Positions 22,350 through 33,402 of a DNA stretch of 64,000 nt are shown here, one piece after another. The DNA is from Bradysia coprophila. Its lineage: Eukaryota; Arthropoda; Insecta; Diptera; Sciaridae. Every line of letters begins with the position of its first letter. Positions within the stretch are counted from its first letter, which is position 1. Location: NCBI RefSeq assembly GCF_014529535.1, contig NW_023503409.1, forward strand, positions 4,154,390-4,218,389, read 5' to 3'. The notes under the pieces were generated by a model. It made no database searches and was not told the DNA's origin. It saw only the letters and a program-made list of their open reading frames with translations. A program made the translations under genes and the position numbers.

Positions 22350-22935
22350 ACATAGGACCCGGTCCAACAATCGGTCTAACTTATAATACACAAAGAAGCA
22401 TTATCAGGTACTTCTTTAAGGAAAAACATGCTGAACAATGGAGAAATCTGGAATATTGCAAGCACACTAAAACCATAATAAATGGCCGAAATCAACATAA
22501 CACACAATTCATTTTGAACAAATCAAGGAAGGATATACGGTTTTTAATAGGCAGCATCACTGGACATTGTGACTTAAACAAGCATATGTACAGGCTCGGA
22601 TTTTCACAAACCAAAACATGCAGGAACTGTGACGAAGAGGACGAAACACCTATACACCTTCTGACTTCTTGCCCGGCCCTTATAAACTGTAGACGACGAA
22701 ACCTTGGCAACGAGTTCATGAATCAAGGACAGATTCAACGTTCGAAACTCAAAGACATTTTCAACTTTATGAAGGAAGCGACAACACGATCAATCAATTG
22801 AGACATTATCACTACATGGCACACAAAAGAGAACCAACCGAGAGTTCTAATTGTATTCATTAATTTGTTACTGTTATATTTATTGAAACTGTACATGTAT
22901 TCAAATGATGAGCCAATAAACCAAACTAACTAACT
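22350..22935 (+). mobile_element. 5'-truncated LINE, 3' end only
   Basis: The frame from about 22350 to 22801 (GPGPTIGLTYNTQRSIIRYF..) reads into a C-terminal zinc-knuckle-like block: FLIGSITGHCDLNKHMYRLG, then CRNC, then HLLTSCPAL. This block follows the RT/RNase H region of R1/LOA/Jockey-type LINEs. After the stop at 22799 there is about 110 bp of 3' UTR ending in a simple repeat, (aact)n, at about 22922-22934. It is a different family from the LINE at 16-19 kb. The endonuclease and RT are missing. Confidence 0.75.
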
Positions 22936-23285
22936 ATGACCGTATGTTTCGATCTTTTGTCTTTATTGGGTCGAGTTCAGAATCTCCTTATATCCTCAAA
23001 TCACATCAATGACCAAAGAGTTTTGTTTTGTATTAGAAGTGGACAGAGCACCATAATATATGTTGACCGTACAATTTACGCCAACATTAGCGTACATACT
23101 AATGCGTTACCATTCTTTTTAAATTTGTAACTGTAGGCAACTGTAGGGTAATGTTTGATTGACAAACATGTTAAGCAGATCAGAGAGAGAGCGAACTGTC
23201 AAATGAATAGAAGGTAAACAAATGTCAAATCATATGTTTTGAAGAAGAACGGGCAGAACCTATTATTTTGTTCTCGCCGGTCGAA

Positions 23286-25737
23286 ATGTTGTCCAGGATT
23301 ATACTGCGATGGAATAATAGTGCGGCTGTCGGGCTACGGAATCATAAAATGTTCTACAAGACAACTCAATCTGTGAGCAAAGACGCCGTTAAAAATATCG
23401 AATCGAGTGAACATCCTAGCACCGACAAGAAAAATGATAACGATTGGATGATCACGATGAAATCGGCCAGAAATTCCTTGGAACTGCTCAATGTCATTTC
23501 AAAAAATGTGAGAGACTTTTCAGTAGAGCAAACGTTGGCCACATTGAAAACGCTGGTTAGTTTCCAGAAGCAGAAGAGGTGAGCTTTTTCTGCTCTATAC
23601 TTACTACTTACATTCAAAACAGTTGAGTATTTTTTGTTTCAATTCCGTTCAGCACTTCGATAAGTTACGGTGACATTCTACGAAATCCCGATCTCGAAAA
23701 TCTGTGTCAATCATTGAGAAGGAATACAGAACATCTAAATTTGGGAGATGCGATTGAAGCGCTGAAATTCTTTTCGTATGTCGGAGTTGGCACAAAAGGT
23801 AGCAAAGAAGCCAGAGCGGAACTCTTAAAACGAATCAAAAGCCAACTCAATGATGCCACTTTGGGTGAGTTTCCTGATAAATCGGATGATTAACCATCCG
23901 TTTACTTCGTATACTAATGCAAATGTTGGTACTTTCAAGGTAATCTGGTTTTTTTGAGCTTCTTGCTTCGTCAAATGGAATCGAACCGTCTAGTGGATTC
24001 GTTACAAATGTTGTTACCCGAACTTGTACAACTTCAAGTCAGCAAAAACATAGATCATCTTAACGTGACACAACTTACCGAATTGTTGAATTATATCAGT
24101 CACCACAGGCTCTCCGAACAGTGTACTGTAAACATTTTGAATGCATTGATACTCCACCATCAAAATTTGAATGGAGAACAGGCAAAAACTATTGTGTGGT
24201 CGTTGAGCAGCCCGATATTGTCGATCCCAATGGCGTACCGTGATGCGTTACTGGAAAGTTCCATCAGAGAATTCGTCAAAAACATTAATCAATTCGACTT
24301 TGGCACGGTCCTAATAACATTAGCTAAAATGATCAACAGATACCTCGACGACACGATTGAATATGAGAAATTTTATAACGAAGGTTTGTACTACGAATGC
24401 ACTGACTTTGTCGTAACGAACGATTTGGGATTCGAAAAGGCCACATTTCTTCAGCGGCGCCTGAACAGATTGGGCTTCGTTAATATCGAATTGCTGGAAT
24501 ACATGCTGAATGAAATGGAAAAAAATGCCAAACTCGTCATCAATTGTAAAACCACCAGCTTAATCACTCTGGTTACAACACTATCCCAGGCGAATTACAA
24601 ACCGAAAAATTGGAATAACGTTCGCCCATTGATCCTGGAAAGACTTTCGCTGGTTAATGATAATCGATCGAATCTTCCGTGGGTTAAGGTGTCGATCGAA
24701 CTCCTGTCGCTGGGAATTGAATGTCCGTCGATTTGGGATAAAGTTTTTAGCAACGAGTTCCTCAAGTTAGATCTGAAGCGAGACAGAAGAAAACGTCTGC
24801 TTCGGATTTTGGAATTGTACCAACATGTTAAAGTGTTCACGGACTACAATGTGGATAAAAGGATCAATATGAAATATTTAACGGAAGCCAAACAGGAGTT
24901 GTTCTCAATAATGGAGCATCCAATGCAACAGTATCTGGGTAAGTTTCGCTATTTTTAGATTACAGGTCCAAAAAAAAATTGGGCAGACCTAGTGATATCT
25001 CAGTCAGCTTACACTCCAGTGAAACCTATAGTAACACATGAAATATAAGTCGGATAACCTGTCGTACCTGACGAAGTAAATTTCAAATTTTCAGAACATA
25101 ATTTAATTGTTCGTTCACGTCTCACCCACCTTCAACATTTGATACCAAGTCGGTTTCTCTACTGTAGATCGTAAGCTTACTGAGATCTGAGAACTGTTTT
25201 TTAGCTTAGGTATGTAATGGCAAAATGGCCAATATTGGAATATTCCCAATCAACTGCTAATTTTTTCGTTGTTAGAATTGGCATTTGGCGGCCCGTCGTT
25301 CGTTTACACAAAGGTTCAAACACATTTAGGCCACATAATCGATCATGTGATCGCATTCGATAAACAGACTATGGAACCACTGTCGATAATAGATGGTCAT
25401 GATCTCTTGTATGAAAATATAGCTGTTGATAAGGACACAACTCATTAGTAAGTTTGGGAACATTTGTTATATCCACGACGACTGGTAGTTAAACGTTTTA
25501 TTTCCTTCTTTCTGAAGCATTGCTGTGATAACGTTCCCAAGCCGCTATTACTGCATAAATAAACCAACTTTGAAGGGGATTTACGAATTGAGACTTCGAG
25601 CATACGAACAAATGGGAATCGATGTCGTTGTAATAAATCATCAAACGTGGAATCAACTGCTACACGATGAAAAAGTTGTGTACCTGCAAAATGAAGTGAG
25701 ACTAAAGCTAAAACAACTGCAAAATGTACTTCAGTAG
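23286..25737 (+). CDS. FASTK-domain (FASTKD) mitochondrial RNA-binding protein with RAP domain
   Basis: Five exons (23286-23578, 23653-23864, 23940-24938, 25276-25447, 25518-25737) join in phase to 631 aa. The N-terminus (MLSRIILRWNNSAAVGLRNHK) is basic and Ser/Arg-rich without acids, as in a mitochondrial targeting peptide. The middle consists of helical repeats typical of FAST kinase-like proteins. The C-terminus is a RAP domain (LRLRAYEQMGIDVVVINHQTW..LL), proposed in the family to bind or cleave RNA. FASTKD proteins act in mitochondrial mRNA stability and processing. I cannot tell which family member (FASTKD1-5 or TBRG4) this is. It looks intact. The terminal exon and 3' UTR are duplicated at 29979-30476. 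Confidence 0.85.
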
Positions 25738-26098
25738 GATTTTGTAAATATTTAGTGAAGATTGTTACAAGTACCTAATGTTGATCGAAACGAAGAACTC
25801 TGCCTTATTATTTCACTATATGGGGATCAGATCGAATCAGGGGACAGGAATAACTTGTTTGTAGAATTTATATCGCACTCAATGCTTGCAAAATCCCGGA
25901 ATTCAGTTATATAAAGGACGAAAACATGTGGAATTAGCCATATTCAAAAAAGCTCTTCTCGCTTCCATCACATATTCCCACTTTCTTTTATTGCATATAC
26001 TCTGCAGGTGGATAAAAAACGCTTGGTGGTCCGTCATACGAATTGTTTGCTCCCATTTTCCGTGTCCGTGTCCACTTCATCGTTTACCCACAATTGTC

Positions 26099-26376
26099 TT
26101 ACGAGATTACCATCCCTGCAGCTACAGCACCTCCTGCTGCAGGTCAACAACTAAAAAATATATTCGATTTAAAATTTTAAAACGACGACTGTCTAGAACA
26201 AATTTACCTGGAACAAGAGATAAGGCGGTTCCACCTAAAAATAAATTACAACAGTTTGCAGTTTTACACGTAATTTTTAGGCACTGACCAACTACAGCTG
26301 TAGTTAATACGACAGCTGAGACTGAAACTTTAACAGTTCCAACAACAACATCACCAACAACGCTCCAAAATCCCAT
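26099..26376 (-). CDS. Possible small hydrophobic peptide gene
   Basis: Exon 1 (26208-26376) starts MGFWSVVGDVVVGTVKVS and reads through CLKITCKTANCCNLFLGG. A GT donor after codon phase 1 and an acceptor (gacctgcag) join exon 2 (26099-26136), giving a 68-aa product ending AGGAVAAGMVIS. The peptide is rich in Val, Ala and Gly, has four Cys in the middle, and is probably membrane-associated or secreted. The 71-nt intron is of the usual size here. Without homologues I cannot exclude a chance frame. I do not recognise the family. Confidence 0.4.
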
Positions 26377-26470
26377 GGATTTATGTCTTATATTTACTCT
26401 ACCAATGATTTTTCACAAAGATGAAGCGATGTGAACAACAAAGAGCTACCCTACTGATGTTGTTGCAAAA

Positions 26471-26607
26471 GAAGTTGCAAAATTTGTAAAAGGAAAATGT
26501 TTCTTGCAACAACTTTCGCAACTACTTCGAAAGGCTGGGAGCCGGCTGAAGTAGTTGCAAAATCTGTAAAAGGAAAATGTTTTTTGCAACAACTTTTGCA
26601 ACTACTT
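26471..26607. repeat. Two tandem copies of a palindromic unit
   Basis: Two units of about 60 bp (26471-26530 and 26547-26607) share gttgcaaaat.tgtaaaagga and ttgcaacaacttt.gcaact. Each unit is itself an imperfect hairpin (GAAGTAGTTGCAAAA against TTTTGCAACTACTTC). Confidence 0.7.
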
Positions 26608-27476
26608 CTACAGGCTCAAAGAGCTCAGAAAATTTTGTCAGATCAAAGAATTTTCAGTAAAGTGCGACGTTATTTCATTTTACACAATTTTTTGACTCAT
26701 TTAAACAGGAATTTGACAGGTACAATTTGGCAGCAAACTAGTAAAGTGTGCGCGGCCTCCACACACGACAATTATACCCAAGTAGTCCAAGTAGTATAAA
26801 TTGGAAACTGCGGTTACAAACGTTACTAATTCGTTGCCAACTTTTTCGTACTACAACGGCTAACGAATAAGTTGTATTCAGTTTAGCTTATTCGTTATAT
26901 AACCGTTATACAACTAATTGGGAGTTGCGGGAATCATTAATAATTTGTACAGTGACTCGTCATTAACGATAGGTTATAGGTACAATCCCACATTTCAAAA
27001 AAAAATCGAACTTCCAAAGATTGTTCCGTTCAGGAAATGGATAATATGAATATTCCCCTTGGCTGGCGATAACAGATAAACATCCGTCTATTAGAGTGTA
27101 GTGACCTTTCACTGTGGCATTCCAAATATATTCGAAATTTTTATTGGAGAACAGAGAAACAGAGAACTTATGAATGATAACGATATCAATAAATTTTTAC
27201 AATTACCCAAATTGAGTAAGGAAGGTTGGCTCGTGATCGAAACGTTTTGGAAGGCAAACGAAATAATCTTCGATGTGATATTTCGAATTGTATGCGATGG
27301 GTGTGTGTATGGAAGATAAAAATGATAAGACAATCTAGATTCTTATTGTGACAAGAGACCAAACAACTTATAAAATGTGGTGATGTTGAAATTATCGGCA
27401 TCATTATCGATCAAACTTCACTCTGCTCTGTAACAATCTCGCGATTTCTTTTTCTTTAATTTAAAAATTTAATAGA
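26608..27476. other. Upstream of alkaline phosphatase, nothing recognised
   Basis: No coding exon with recognisable motifs is visible. The alkaline phosphatase promoter and 5' UTR are expected in the last few hundred bases. Positions 26860-26920 contain short near-repeats of taacgaataag / cttattcgtta. Confidence 0.4.
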
Positions 27477-29351
27477 ATGAAGTTCATCGTACTGTTAGTT
27501 CTTGTAGTGGTTAAGTGTAATTGTAGTCCAATGGGCACCATCAAAACCTATGCTGAAAGAAATATTAAACACGAATCAATGCACCCTGAATTCCGGAACA
27601 ATGTGCACCCCCTAAAAATTCGTCTCGAAGAGTTCAGCACAAGCTATTGGTTAAACAATGCCAAAGATTTCGTATCCAAACAACTTAGTCAGTCGAGGAG
27701 TAGAACTCCAGCAAAAAATATCATTTTATTCATCGGTGATGGTATGTCGCTAGCGACTCAATCAGCAGCTAGAGTGTATAAAGGTGGCGAGGAAAAGCGT
27801 TTATCGTTCGAAGAGTTTCCATTTGCGGGATCAATTAAAACTTACTGCTTAGATCAGCAAGTAGCCGACTCGGCCTGCTCGGGCCTATTTATCGGGCGTA
27901 AAAAACAATTACGGTTCCATTGGCATCAGCGGAAAGGTTCAACGGAACGACTGTGCTGGACAAATGGATAAGTCGAATCATATAAAGTCGATTGCTAAAT
28001 GGGCAATGGACGCTGGAAAATCGGCTGGCCTTGTGACGACTACAAGAGTCACTGACGCCTCACCTGGTATAAGCATTCTTTAAGCATTGTTTCACTGTAA
28101 GTTTAACAAACTTTTTTCGTTCCCATCCTAGCGGGTGTGTACGCTAGTGTAGCGGATCGCGATTGGGGTAACGATGCTGAAGTAAAGCGAAGTGGATGTG
28201 ATGATATCCTGATTGACGATATTGCTGAACAATTAGTGCACGGTGATGTTGGTAGCAAATTGAAAGTAATCCTCGGTTGTGGAACTCGTGAATTCTTAGA
28301 TAATTCAATGGTTGACAATGAGGGTCTTAGTGGAGCAAGATCTGACAAGAAGAATCTGATTGACGAGTGGCTTGACGCTGCCGAACACGGTCAAAGCAAA
28401 CGGTTTGTTTGGAATAAGGTAAAGAATAAGGAGAATAAGGATGGAATGGATAAAATAACTCCCTTTCGCCTAACAGACGGAACTGGTGAATATCGACCCT
28501 CGCGATACTGATTATCTAATGGGATTGTTTGATAATAATGACTGTAGATACAATTTGGACATTATTCACGAGAACATTGCACACAAAGAACCAACATTAA
28601 CCGAAATGATGTCCAAAGCCATTGATATATTGAGTAAAGATCAAAACGGTTTTTTTCTGTTCGTCGAAGGAGGAAGGTATGATAGCTTTTCTTTGGCATT
28701 AATGGAGAAGAAGTTTTTGAAAAATTTCGCGTTTAGAATTGATCATGCGCATCATGCCACACGAGCACATATTTCTTTGGAAGAAACCCTAGAGTTCGAC
28801 AGAGCGATTGCGTTGGCACGAAGTAAGCTTAGTGAAGAGGACACTTTGATTGTTGTCAGTGCAGATCATTCGCATACAATGACATATGCTGGTTATGGGG
28901 TGAAGAACCATCCTTTCTATGTTTTAGTATTGTGAGAGATAACATCGCAATTTTCAGGAACGTGGAGCCAATATCTTCGGATTTGGCGGTGTAGGTGAAG
29001 ATAAATTGCCGTTCATGACTTTAACGTATGCAAATGGACCAGGCTATATGTACCATAGGAACGATGAAGGTAGACTCAATTTAACCGGAGTGGGAATCAC
29101 CAACTACGATTTTGTGCATCCAGCCACCGTGCCAATGGTTTGATTTAATTGAAATGTAAAGTCGCTTCGTGGTATTGATGACACAATTTTCACTGCAACA
29201 GGGATCTGAGTCACATGCTGGAGATGATGTTGGCATTTTCGCCAGCGGGCCATGGTCTCATTTATTTACTGGCGTCTTGGAACAAAATGTCATTCCACAT
29301 TTTATGGCGTATGCTGCGTGCGTTGGAAACGGTCTGACGGCTTGTGATTGA
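27477..29351 (+). CDS. Alkaline phosphatase gene with one apparent frameshift
   Basis: Six exons (27477-28066, 28132-28418, 28477-28676, 28737-28899, 28958-29137, 29202-29351). The hydrophobic N-terminus ([15 protein letters not shown]) is a signal peptide. Metal and active-site motifs are present: FIGDGMS, the nucleophile region VADSACS, FVEGGR joined across a 60-nt intron to [14 protein letters not shown], and SESHAGDD (usually THGGED). The exons keep phase, except that just after VADSACS (about 27877) one base replaces the expected six bases for Ala-Thr. The frame slips there and resumes as [14 protein letters not shown]. All else reads as a normal secreted ALP of about 524 aa without a long GPI tail. 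This is either an assembly error or a very young pseudogene. Confidence 0.85.
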
Positions 29352-29819
29352 ATGAATAAATGTACTTCTTTTGTTTAACGTCTCGTCAAACCGATCATTC
29401 TCAACCTAGTACCTCATAGACCGGAACATAATTTTTTGGTATAAAGGACGACGATGTCCACAACTACAAAACATCGAGCATATCAATGGGTGGTTCAAAG
29501 AATCATAAAACTTACCGACATATTTCTGGCCAAGACATTCTTTAAATCGATTTTTCATCATGATGGCTCATTTTTGGCCAAATGGAGAAAAATGTACCAT
29601 AGGAACCATAGGCACTCCGAAAAGCCACGGCAATAAACCAAGATTGCCCGAAAATTTCAAAAAATGTTTGTCTTAGTACTTCGGCGGTTGCGTTGGAATA
29701 TTGAACAATACAAAAAGTATTTTTTGGTCGCATACCATTTAAACCATTTACTGAGCGTATGTTTGGCTATTTTTAGATTACCCATTGTTTGCCACAATTT
29801 TTACAATTTTTTAGTAGTA
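29352..29819. other. Intergenic, nothing recognised
   Basis: This is the 3' side of the alkaline phosphatase gene, with aataaa directly after the stop. Open frames here (about 60 codons) carry no motif. Confidence 0.4.
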
Positions 29820-29942
29820 CAGTGAACGACATCTCAAATGTCTCACTGTCATTTTTTCAGAGAATGTCATTGTGAATTTGCAATGACACAATAAAATTCT
29901 CAGAAAAATTTGACAGTGAGACATTTGAGATGTCGTTCACTG
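29820..29942. mobile_element. Tc1/mariner-type hairpin MITE
   Basis: This 123-bp near-perfect palindrome has a left arm starting CAGTGAACGACATCTCAAAT and a right arm that is its complement, with about 20 central bases. It is flanked by TA on both sides (29818-29819 and 29943-29944). There is no coding capacity. Arm identity suggests a recent insertion. Confidence 0.85.
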
Positions 29943-29978
29943 TAGACACCTTTCAATCAGATGGCTAGTTTGAAAGAC

Positions 29979-30476
29979 ACGCTATGATATCGTTCCCATT
30001 ATCGCTATTAGTGCATCAATAAACCCACTACTTTAATCTGTTACAGACGGCTGTCATCTGTTATCGACAGTGAAAACAATAATAAGTGACAACCTCTGAC
30101 TAATGTGGTCTTATATAGCAAAAATCATGTTTAAAATAAATGAAGTAAAAGATTTCGGAAAATCTTCGATCAGATGAAGTAATAGTTTAAATAGTAAAAC
30201 TGTTAGTATGCTTGCCGTCTGTGACAGGTTAAAGGAAATTTACTCACTGAGACTTCAGGCATATGAAAAAATTGGAATCGATGCCGTTGTAATAAATCAT
30301 CAAAAGTGGAATCAACTGCTACACGATGAAAAAGTTGTGTACCTGCAAAATGAAGTAGGATTTGTGTATATTTAGTGAAGATTATTAGAAGTACCTAATG
30401 TTGATCCAAAAAGACGAACTCTGCCTTATTATTTCACTATGGGAATCAGATCGAATCAGAGGACAGGAATAACATG
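29979..30476 (+). pseudogene. Duplicated FASTKD terminal exon and 3' UTR (fragment)
   Basis: Positions 29979-30036 and 30233-30476 align with 25518-25864 of the FASTKD gene: the start of the last exon, the RAP-domain codons (YSLRLQAYEKIGIDAVVINHQ) and the 3' UTR through ggacaggaataac. The copy lacks all upstream exons, and sequence near the stop codon has been lost. A 192-bp MITE interrupts it at a TTAA. It is a non-functional DNA-level duplicate. Confidence 0.88.
30037..30228. mobile_element. TTAA-flanked MITE, copy A, inside the FASTKD fragment
   Basis: This 192-bp element starts TCTGTTACAGACGGC and ends GCCGTCTGTGACAGG, with TTAA on each side (30033-30036, 30229-30232). The homologous FASTKD exon at 25566-25580 has no insertion, so both boundaries of the MITE are exactly defined. 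Confidence 0.9.
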
Positions 30477-30750
30477 TCTATATGATACGGTAGGCCAGTC
30501 CTAGGCTTTGATTATTTTTGGGACTTCTTTCCTACAAATAATGTAATAATTGTCGAGTCTGCTTCTATCTTCCTTTGATTTATTTGTTTTTTCTACTGTT
30601 CTTTCATTAGTTTTAACATAACATTCTGAACTATATTAGACCCTCGATAAGACCTGGTTATAGTAAGAACTCATCCCTTATTTTCGTCATTTCCGTCGTT
30701 AACAGGAGACTCAAAGGAGTGTAAGATCTGCAAATGTTAAATTAATTTCA

Positions 30751-31043
30751 TCACGGCAGAGTCTTCAGCTTACTTTACTCCAAGGTTCTGAAAGAACCAG
30801 GTTAAGACAACTCTGAGTTGATCATGAAGGCGTTGACACACAAATTGAGTTCAGCGGCTACGAAGTTTATGTGAAAAAGGCAACGTAACAAAAACAAAAT
30901 TTCGAATTTTCCTAAAAAACACTTTCTTCACGTTGATTTCACACACAATACTGAGTGTGTTTATCGATTTCGTTGTCACCCGCCTTCGTGGGTGTCTTAT
31001 GTCTTAACCTGTTCTTTCAGAACCTTGCTTTACTCTGCCGTGA
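30751..31043. mobile_element. MITE just upstream of PRORP
   Basis: The terminal inverted repeats start CACGGCAGAGT. Beyond a 19-base interruption on the left side, the arms also share AAGGTTCTGAAAGAAC and AGGTTAAGACA. The flanks show ATTTCAT on both sides, a probable 7-8 bp target duplication. The element lies about 150 bp upstream of the PRORP start codon, so it may overlap its promoter or 5' UTR. Confidence 0.75.
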
Positions 31044-31191
31044 TTTCATTCATAACCGTTTTCGGGTCTTGCACGTCTTGCAACTCTAACTGCCTTACCT
31101 ACTTCCTCTTCTTTCCATGTCTCTCATATCTCTGAAATGTGTTCTGTCATCGACATTGCCATTCTCAGTTTGTTTACATTTCTTTACAGAA

Positions 31192-32976
31192 ATGCTCGGC
31201 AGTAAATTATCCAAAATTGTAAATAATTTCGTAAGGCCAAATGTTCGTTATTCGAACAAATTCATTCAGAAAGACAAAACGGAGCACACTCTAATACGTC
31301 AAACATTAGACAAAAAACCTAAGCCAACATCTAGTGATTGGAATGAACTGCGAAAAAAATTGATGCTGAGCACAGCGAACAAGTCTTCGATTAACATTGA
31401 CGCAACAATATTGAGAAGCTGTTTTCCCGATCGGCTAGATGTGGGACAGTCGTACTGGAAATATTTGAAAGAGTCTGGCGATGATCCCAAATCGACCACT
31501 TTGATAGTGTTGCTAGAGATGTATTACAGAGCGAGCAAAACTGGAACTGCAATAACAGGTAATGATCAACTGGACATCATTGACATGTTAGTGTTATCGC
31601 AATGAAACGTTGCCGATCTGAGCGAAATTCTAACTGTTTGACACTTCCAGATGCGAAAGTTTACGCCAGAAATCTCCTGCTTTTGATTCTACATCAGCCG
31701 AAGGAATTATTTACGGTCTCGTACTAACTGCTGATTGGCGTAGATCGCTAGAGATTTTGGATTCGATTCAAATTTCATCAAAACCGTCATCGTACAGTGC
31801 TGTTATTCAACGTGCCTTACAAGAGCAGGATGAACATCTTGTGTGGAAATTGCTTGACGATATGGTCACAGATTGTGATGAAATTCAAAACGAAGTTTTC
31901 ATATCGTACATTGCATTTTGTGAACGCAACGCTGAAACATTTACGGAAAATATCGATAAAATGCTAACATTCATTGGCGACAATCGAATAGTGGTATCAA
32001 CTGTGGTGGTAAATGAGATTCAACGCTCCTTCCACAAATTTAATTACAACTGCTCGACTGCTACTGTCAGTAAGCAGTAAGTTTCCGAAATGAATCGAAT
32101 AATTCGCCCTACTAATTTACCGTAATGTTTCAGAGGAACGTGTCAGTCGTGTCGGAAGCGCCTTCGTGATATTGATATAACAGACGATGAATTCAAAAAT
32201 TTGAGCAACCACTTCTTCGACAAGATATTCATTGAGGAAAACATTTTCAATAAATCGACACCCGGAGAACTTAAGTCGTTCATCGCATTTTTTGATGAAA
32301 CAGGACCGTACCACTGTGTCATTGATGGTCTGAATGTTGGTTATTTTAATCAGACATTTAATCCGATAGCACAATCGAAATTGGTAGGCAGTAAAGACTT
32401 AGTAAAACGTGGACATGAATGAGTGAAAGAAATCGTTTCAGCTTGCCGGTGTCGTCAAACATTTTGTTAATCAGAAAAAGTCCGTTCTTGTGATTGGACG
32501 AAAACACATGACACGTTGGCCGAAAGCGAACATGGACTACATTCGCAAGCATGCGAACCTTTTCCTCACCGAAAATTCGTAAGTGCAGAACGTTTGACGG
32601 AGTATCAATTGGTTAAAACTGTAGATGCATCTTTCGCAGATCACAGGATGATTTGTTCTTCCTCTACTCGACTCTGAAAAGTGGTCCACACACCGACTTT
32701 GTAACGAACGACGTCATGCGAGATCATACCCTAGCTTGGGATAAGGATTTGAAGACAGTTTATCGACGATGGCAAGAACAACATCGGTACAAGGTCAGGG
32801 CGATCAGCGATTATGGGCGGATTACATTCGAGGATCCTGTTAAATTTGATATGAATGCACAGCAAGTAGATGGTTGTTGGCATATTCCGTTTGAAAACGG
32901 TTCACATTGTACACTGAAAGAAAACTATTTACGAAAGAATTGGCTGTGCGTGTCGAAACAACGTCCTGGGAAGTAG
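31192..32976 (+). CDS. PRORP: PRORP, catalytic subunit of protein-only mitochondrial RNase P
   Basis: It removes 5' leaders from mitochondrial tRNA precursors. Five exons (31192-31586, 31651-32076, 32134-32383, 32442-32578, 32640-32976) join in phase to 514 aa. The N-terminus (MLGSKLSKIVNNFVRPNVR) is basic and mitochondrial-like. A PPR-like helical region precedes the zinc site CQSC..R. The NYN nuclease domain carries HCVIDGLNVGY and FVTNDVMRDH with the metal-binding aspartates. The C-terminal HIPF segment, with the His that completes the zinc site, is present. The start at 31192 was chosen over the longer frame because ttctttacag just upstream looks like a 5' UTR splice acceptor. Drosophila calls this gene mldr (mulder). 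A partial inverted copy lies at 20239-21302. Confidence 0.92.
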
Positions 32977-33287
32977 GCCGATTTTAATAAAAAAAAACTT
33001 GATTAGAACTAAAAGCGGTTTGAATTGGAGCACAATCACTCATGAACGGAATACTTAATTTTTTTTTTGACATGAACTTGAGCTGAACCAAAAGAATTTG
33101 CAAAGAAACAAAATTAGTTGACCACGTTGACCACGACCGTTCTTGCATGTTTTTTTTCTTAAAATGATCCTACATTTAACGTAACAGTGGTAAATCGTAG
33201 GAGGGATGGCCTCAACATTTCCCATTCTTTTGTAATTTATGAACACATAGGCTGAATGCTGATCCGGACATGGTACAGAACCCAGAA

Positions 33288-33397
33288 AATTCTTAATACA
33301 AATACACGTAAAGTCAAAGTCTGCGACTCAGTTTGACTCTCACCTTCATACAAAATCACAGAGTCACAACGTAGTTTTTCCCTCGCCATTTAGTCTA
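33288..33397. repeat. Repeat shared with the foldback at 19948-20238
   Basis: In reverse orientation this stretch carries AATGGCGAGGGAAAAA and GTCGCAGACTTTGACTTTA. These match the two outer parts of the repeat that abuts the PRORP pseudogene. A MITE (copy C) follows within 10 bp. Confidence 0.6.
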
Positions 33398-33402
33398 TTT
33401 AA

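Noticed and set aside
28677-28736. Apparent 20-residue insertion in alkaline phosphatase ([13 protein letters not shown]..)
   Set aside because: It is a 60-nt intron divisible by three with gtatga..gtttag ends; removing it restores the conserved VEGGR-IDH motif.
31117-31191. A longer PRORP N-terminus starting at 31117
   Set aside because: A splice acceptor (tctttacag) directly precedes the 31192 ATG, which gives a typical basic mitochondrial leader.
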